Below, piece after piece: positions 60,621 to 64,000 of a DNA stretch of 64,000 nucleotides. Source of the DNA: Streptomyces spororaveus (GTDB taxonomy: Bacteria; Actinomycetota; Actinomycetes; Streptomycetales; Streptomycetaceae); NCBI RefSeq assembly GCF_016755875.1, contig NZ_BNED01000005.1:5532001-5596000 (forward strand). Direction: 5' to 3'. Under the pieces are notes generated by a model. That model was given only the letters and a program-made list of their open reading frames with translations, was not told the DNA's origin and ran no database searches. Every line of letters begins with the position of its first letter. The first letter of the stretch is position 1. A program made the translations under genes and the position numbers.

Positions 60621-61703
60621 TTACTTCGTGATCCGCGGGCCGGCCGGCGGCGGGATCGGGGCGGTGGCCAGCGACTGCGGGGAAGCCGGGTTCGCCAGCG
60701 CGGACGGCGCGGCGACCGAGGCCGACGGATCCGCCGGGGCCTCCTCGTCCTCGTCGGGGGCCGGCACTCCGCCGATGATCCGGATGCCCGCGGCGTCGAA
60801 GGCCTCCTTGATCCGCCAGCGCAGCTCCCGCTCCACCGAGAACTGCTGGCCGGGCATGGTCTTGGCGGACACCTTCACCGTCATCGAGGCGAGCAGCACC
60901 TCGTCCAGGCCCAGGACCTCCACCGGACCCCACAGGCGCTCGTCCCACGGGGACTCCTTGGCCATGGCGTCGGCGACCTCCTTGACCACCTCGCGGATCC
61001 GGGACAGGTTCTCCGAGGGCTTGACCTGGACGTCCACGCCCGCGGTCGCCCAGCCCTGGCTGAGGTTGCCGATCCGCTTGATCTCGCCGTTGCGCACGTA
61101 CCAGATCTCGCCGTTGTCCCCGCGGAGCTTGGTCACGCGCAGCCCGACCTCGATGACCTCGCCCGAGGCCACACCCGCGTCGATCTTGTCGCCGACGCCG
61201 TACTGGTCCTCCATGATCATGAAGACGCCGGACAGGAAGTCCGTCACCAGGTTCCGGGCGCCGAAACCGATGGCCACACCGGCCACACCGGCACTGGCCA
61301 GCAGTGGGGCCAGATCGATCTTCAGCGCGGCCAGCACCATGAGCGCGGCCGTACCGAGGATCAGGAACGAGGCCACCGACCGGAGCACCGAGCCGATCGC
61401 CTCCGAACGCTGGCGCCGCCGCTCGGCATTGACCAGCAGGCCGCCCAGCGCGGTGCCCTCCACCGCCTCGGCGCTGGTGTTCATCCGGGTTATGAGCTTC
61501 GTCAGCGCCTTGCGGACCGCCGAGCGGATCACCGCCGCTATCACGACGATCAGCAGGATCCGCAGGCCGATGCTCAGCCAGGTGGCCCAGTTCTGCTCGA
61601 TGAAGCTGGCGGCCTCGGTGACGCTTGCCTGCGCCTCCTTGACCGATGCGGGCGCGTCCGGAACGTCGGCTGCCAGCGGCAGCAGAGCGGCGGGCCAGGG
61701 CAC
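60621..61703 (-). CDS. MscS-family mechanosensitive channel
   Basis: Small-conductance mechanosensitive channel of 360 residues. Helices are at SIGLRILLIVVIAAVI, SVASFLILGTAALMVLAAL and the pore-lining LLASAGVAGVAIGFGARNLVTDFLSGVFMIMEDQYGVGD, the MscS signature. A cytoplasmic beta domain (VIEVGLRVTKLRGDNGEIWYVRNGEIKRIGNLSQ) and an alpha/beta C-terminal domain follow. A Pro/Ala-rich tail (PADPSASVAAPSALANPASPQSLA) ends it. The start is GTG 61703 with GGAGG upstream; ATG 61769 and GTG 61787 are alternatives without a good ribosome binding site. Confidence 0.92.
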   Translation of the reverse strand: MPWPAALLPLAADVPDAPASVKEAQASVTEAASFIEQNWATWLSIGLRILLIVVIAAVIRSAVRKALTKLITRMNTSAEAVEGTALGGLLVNAERRRQRSEAIGSVLRSVASFLILGTAALMVLAALKIDLAPLLASAGVAGVAIGFGARNLVTDFLSGVFMIMEDQYGVGDKIDAGVASGEVIEVGLRVTKLRGDNGEIWYVRNGEIKRIGNLSQGWATAGVDVQVKPSENLSRIREVVKEVADAMAKESPWDERLWGPVEVLGLDEVLLASMTVKVSAKTMPGQQFSVERELRWRIKEAFDAAGIRIIGGVPAPDEDEEAPADPSASVAAPSALANPASPQSLATAPIPPPAGPRITK

Positions 61704-61985
61704 GACGGGAACCTCCAGGTGTAGCGGTCTGCCCCCGGAACCGGGGGCCCCGGACGGATCCGGGGACATGCGGGGCAGACCAACCACACTAACGGGGCAA
61801 TCCCTTCACCTTGGTGCCGTGTTCGAGGGAGAGACCAGACTCACCTGGGGATGACTGACTGTGGTTGAAAACACCTCGGACCCGTTACGGGCGAGTGGTG
61901 GCGTTTCGACCAGCCCTAAGGAGAGACTGGAGAGCAGATCGTCCCGGCGCGAGCCACGCGCCGCCGGCGTACAAGGAGGCAGTCC

Positions 61986-62528
61986 GTGCCGCACGTCCTG
62001 GTCCTCAACGCGTCGTACGAGCCCCTCGGCGTCGTACCGCTCCGCCGCGCGCTCATCCTCGTCCTGGAGAACAAAGCGGTCTCCCTGGAGGAATCCGGCG
62101 CCTATCTGCACAGCGCGACCAGGGTCGTCCCCGCGCCCAGCGTGGTACGGCTCAAGCGCTTCGTGCGGGTCCCCTACCGGGGGCCCGTTCCGCTCACCCG
62201 GCGCGCACTGTTCGCGCGGGACGGCGGTCGCTGCATGTACTGCGGCGCCGTCGCCACCAGCGTCGACCACGTCATTCCGCGCAGCCGGGGCGGCCAGCAC
62301 GCCTGGGACAACGTCGTCGCCGCATGCCGCCGCTGCAACCACGTCAAAGCCGACCGGCACCTGGTCGACCTCGGCTGGCGCCTGCGTCACCAGCCGGCGC
62401 CGCCGTCCGGGCTGGCGTGGCGGATCATCGGCACGGGGCACCGGGATCCGCGGTGGATGCCGTATCTCCAGCCGTACGGGGCCGAGGACGCGCTGGACCG
62501 CATCGGCATCGGGGTCGCGGCCGGGTAG
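61986..62528 (+). CDS. HNH endonuclease-family protein
   Basis: A 180-residue HNH-domain protein. The N-terminus VLVLNASYEPLGVVPLRRALILVLENKAV is conserved in actinobacterial HNH proteins of this class. The zinc-binding Cys pairs are CMYCG and CRRCN, and the HNH core is DHVIPRSRGGQHAWDNVVAAC. GTG 61986 has AAGGAGG upstream. It stands alone with no methylase or phage gene nearby; whether it is an active nuclease or a housekeeping factor is not known. Confidence 0.9.
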   Translation: MPHVLVLNASYEPLGVVPLRRALILVLENKAVSLEESGAYLHSATRVVPAPSVVRLKRFVRVPYRGPVPLTRRALFARDGGRCMYCGAVATSVDHVIPRSRGGQHAWDNVVAACRRCNHVKADRHLVDLGWRLRHQPAPPSGLAWRIIGTGHRDPRWMPYLQPYGAEDALDRIGIGVAAG

Positions 62529-62592
62529 CTCCGCCGCCGGGCCGCCGATTCCCTGCGGGGTGCGCCCGACGGGGACCTGCGGCCCGGCTTGA

Positions 62593-62607
62593 CGGGGCTC
62601 CGCCCCG
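62593..62607. terminator. short G/C hairpin between HNH and GH84-like genes
   Basis: CGGGGC TCC GCCCCG, followed by CCGGCG (62611-62616) and CGCCGG (62624-62629). Both lie between two convergent genes and could stop either transcript. Such short G/C stems are common in Streptomyces, so weight is limited. Confidence 0.45.
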
Positions 62608-62641
62608 GGCCCGGCGCCTCACACGCCGGCGGGGCCGGGGG

Positions 62642-64000
62642 TCACGGCGTGACCGCGTAGGCCTCCGCCGACCAGAGGGAGCAGCCGAACCGCGTCGCGC
62701 GTGTGTCGCACGTGACACGGAGGAAGCGGGTGCCCGGGGCGTCCATGCGGAGGGACTCGCGACCGCCCCGGGAGCCGGTCACGGTGGCCGCCGGGCGCCA
62801 GGTCACCCCGTCCGCGGAGGTCTCCACCCGGTAGGCCGACGGGTACGCGTCCTGCCAGTGCAGCTCCACGCGGCCCACCCGAGCCGGGGCGGGCAGCTCC
62901 GCCTTCCACCACGCGCCGTCCACCGCCGGGGACGACCAGCGGGTGGCCGCCGAGCCGTCCACGGCCGCCGAGGCCGGGAAGCCCGAGGTCTCGTTCGCCG
63001 AGGAGCTCGCCCGCGCGGTGCGCAGCAGATCGGGGCCGCCGGTGCGCGGCACCGCACGCACCGTCAGGGTGCGTGACTCCCCGTCGAAGGTCACGGGCAC
63101 CTGGTAGCTGCCGGGCGGGGTGCCCGCGGCGACGCTGACCTCCAGCGGGATCGTCACCTGGCCGCCCCGCGGAGCCACCGCGGCCTGCGGAAGGCGGACC
63201 TCGATGCCCGCCGGCGGCCGCACCGACAGCGGCCCGCGGACCTCGCCCGGCCCCAGCGCGGACAGCTGCGCCGAGACCTGCCGCACGGCGCCGCCGATCT
63301 CGGCGTCGGTCGCGGCCCCGTCCGTCAGCTCGAAGCGGGCCCGCGGGCCGTCCCCGAACCACGGCACCACCTGGTGCACCGTGGGCGCGGACTCGGCCCC
63401 GGCCCAGGACAGCCGTACCGCGTCCGCGTTCAGCCCCGGCGTCTCCACCTGGGTCCAGCCCGATGCCGCGGCGCCGGCGACCTTGCGCCAGCCCTCGCCC
63501 GGTACGTGCGCCTCCACCACGGCGCCCCGCGCCCCGGCCGGGAGCGGGTCGGTCATCACCGTCACCGCCGACACCGGACGCGGGGCGTCCAGCCGTACGG
63601 TCCAGGCCTCCGTCTCCTTCGTCACCGTGCCGGTCTTGCGGGCGAGTCCGGTCCAGGCGTCGGCCTCGGCCACCGCCTTCGTCAGGAAGGGCTCCAGGAC
63701 GGCCTTGTCCACCCGGGCCGAGCCCGGCCGCGCCAGTGCCGCGCGCGCCTCGGTCAGCGCCCGGGAGGCCTGCCAGGCGGCCGCCCCGTCCCCGCGGGCC
63801 TGGGCCTGCAGGACGTCCACCGCCAGCTCGCCCGCCGTCCCGTACGCCGCCAGGCGCTCCAGCCAGGGTCCCGCCTCGCCCGCCAGGGCCGGGAGCCGGT
63901 TCTGTGCCTCGCGCAGGACCGTGAACGCCTTGCGCAGCTCGGCCCCGGCCGCCGGATCACCCGCCGCGCGGGCCTTCCAGAACTGCTCGACCAGCGGCTT
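62642..64000 (-). CDS. probable GH84 beta-N-acetylglucosaminidase, C-terminal part with F5/8 type C domain
   Basis: Incomplete at its 5' end (the frame is open to base 64000). The visible 452 residues begin KPLVEQFWKARAAGDPAAGAE, a helical segment typical of the post-catalytic part of GH84 (O-GlcNAcase/hyaluronidase) enzymes. A beta domain (SVRPPAGIEVRLPQAAVAPRGG, bacterial Ig-like NEW3 type) comes next. The C-terminal discoidin domain follows (LLRTARASSSANETSGFPASAAVDGSAATRWSSP ... YRVETSADGVTWRPAAT), a carbohydrate-binding module. No stop or start is visible upstream inside the window. The catalytic domain itself is outside, so the GH84 call is an inference from the layout. Confidence 0.7.
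   Translation of the reverse strand, partial: KPLVEQFWKARAAGDPAAGAELRKAFTVLREAQNRLPALAGEAGPWLERLAAYGTAGELAVDVLQAQARGDGAAAWQASRALTEARAALARPGSARVDKAVLEPFLTKAVAEADAWTGLARKTGTVTKETEAWTVRLDAPRPVSAVTVMTDPLPAGARGAVVEAHVPGEGWRKVAGAAASGWTQVETPGLNADAVRLSWAGAESAPTVHQVVPWFGDGPRARFELTDGAATDAEIGGAVRQVSAQLSALGPGEVRGPLSVRPPAGIEVRLPQAAVAPRGGQVTIPLEVSVAAGTPPGSYQVPVTFDGESRTLTVRAVPRTGGPDLLRTARASSSANETSGFPASAAVDGSAATRWSSPAVDGAWWKAELPAPARVGRVELHWQDAYPSAYRVETSADGVTWRPAATVTGSRGGRESLRMDAPGTRFLRVTCDTRATRFGCSLWSAEAYAVTP

Overview
The window is a high-GC, densely coded stretch of chromosome from an actinomycete, almost certainly Streptomyces. The evidence is very strong third-position G/C bias, frequent GTG starts, typical Streptomyces gene families (dynamin-like DynA/DynB pair, PknG-type kinase operon, chitosan-oligosaccharide csn cluster) and a citrate synthase and EttA that look like Streptomyces orthologues. 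Most of it is core-type chromosome. The only signs of mobile DNA are a 3' fragment of a tRNA-Pro gene beside an intact tRNA-Arg, which looks like an integration scar, and one oddly structured non-coding island.

Layout. 1-3.5 kb: RecD2-like helicase (5' end cut by the window) and citrate synthase with a strong terminator. 3.8-6.6 kb: copper export pair copZ-copA behind a CsoR-type palindrome. 6.7-9.9 kb: TetR regulator divergent from an MMPL exporter, with two operators between them. 9.9-17.6 kb: a small HTH protein, then the myo-inositol catabolism cluster (IolG-like and IolE-like genes on the minus strand; iolC, iolB, iolD and mmsA on the plus strand). 17.6-18.5 kb: a tiny membrane protein preceded by about 300 nt of back-to-back perfect hairpins that begin with a four-way junction. 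18.5-24.2 kb: a WxL-type surface protein with its DUF916 partner, a subtilase and a transmembrane Ser/Thr kinase. 24.4-30.3 kb: acetyltransferase, alpha/beta hydrolase, secreted phospholipase A2, sulfite-oxidase-type molybdoenzyme, phosphoribosyltransferase-hydrolase fusion, TetR regulator with a nested palindrome, and an orphan hypothetical. 30.4-30.7 kb: tRNA-Pro remnant and tRNA-Arg(UCU). 31-38 kb: dynA-dynB, an SSB-like protein, a thioester-type surface protein that lacks its thioester cysteine, and a PAP2-diacylglycerol kinase fusion. 38.3-42.7 kb: EttA, a thioesterase, a hypothetical, truncated haemoglobin and a PCMT-family methyltransferase.

42.7-53.6 kb is a seven-gene minus-strand operon. 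A membrane protein (GlnX-like), an amino-acid binding protein (GlnH-like), a coiled-coil protein, a PknG-type kinase, a PP2C phosphatase, a VWA protein and an FHA protein follow one another with very small gaps or overlaps. It reads as a complete nutrient-sensing phosphorylation circuit: sensor, ligand-binding protein, kinase, phosphatase and phosphothreonine reader. 53.8-60.5 kb is a csn-type operon (ROK repressor, binding protein, two permeases, GH4 glycosidase, sugar kinase) for amino-sugar oligosaccharides, with a CsnR-like palindrome upstream. The window ends with an MscS channel, an HNH protein and the C-terminal part of a probable GH84 glycosidase with an F5/8 type C domain.

The best candidates for something undescribed are the hairpin island at 17872-18174 with its downstream 60-residue membrane protein, the expanded PknG operon, and the WxL/DUF916 pair in an actinomycete.
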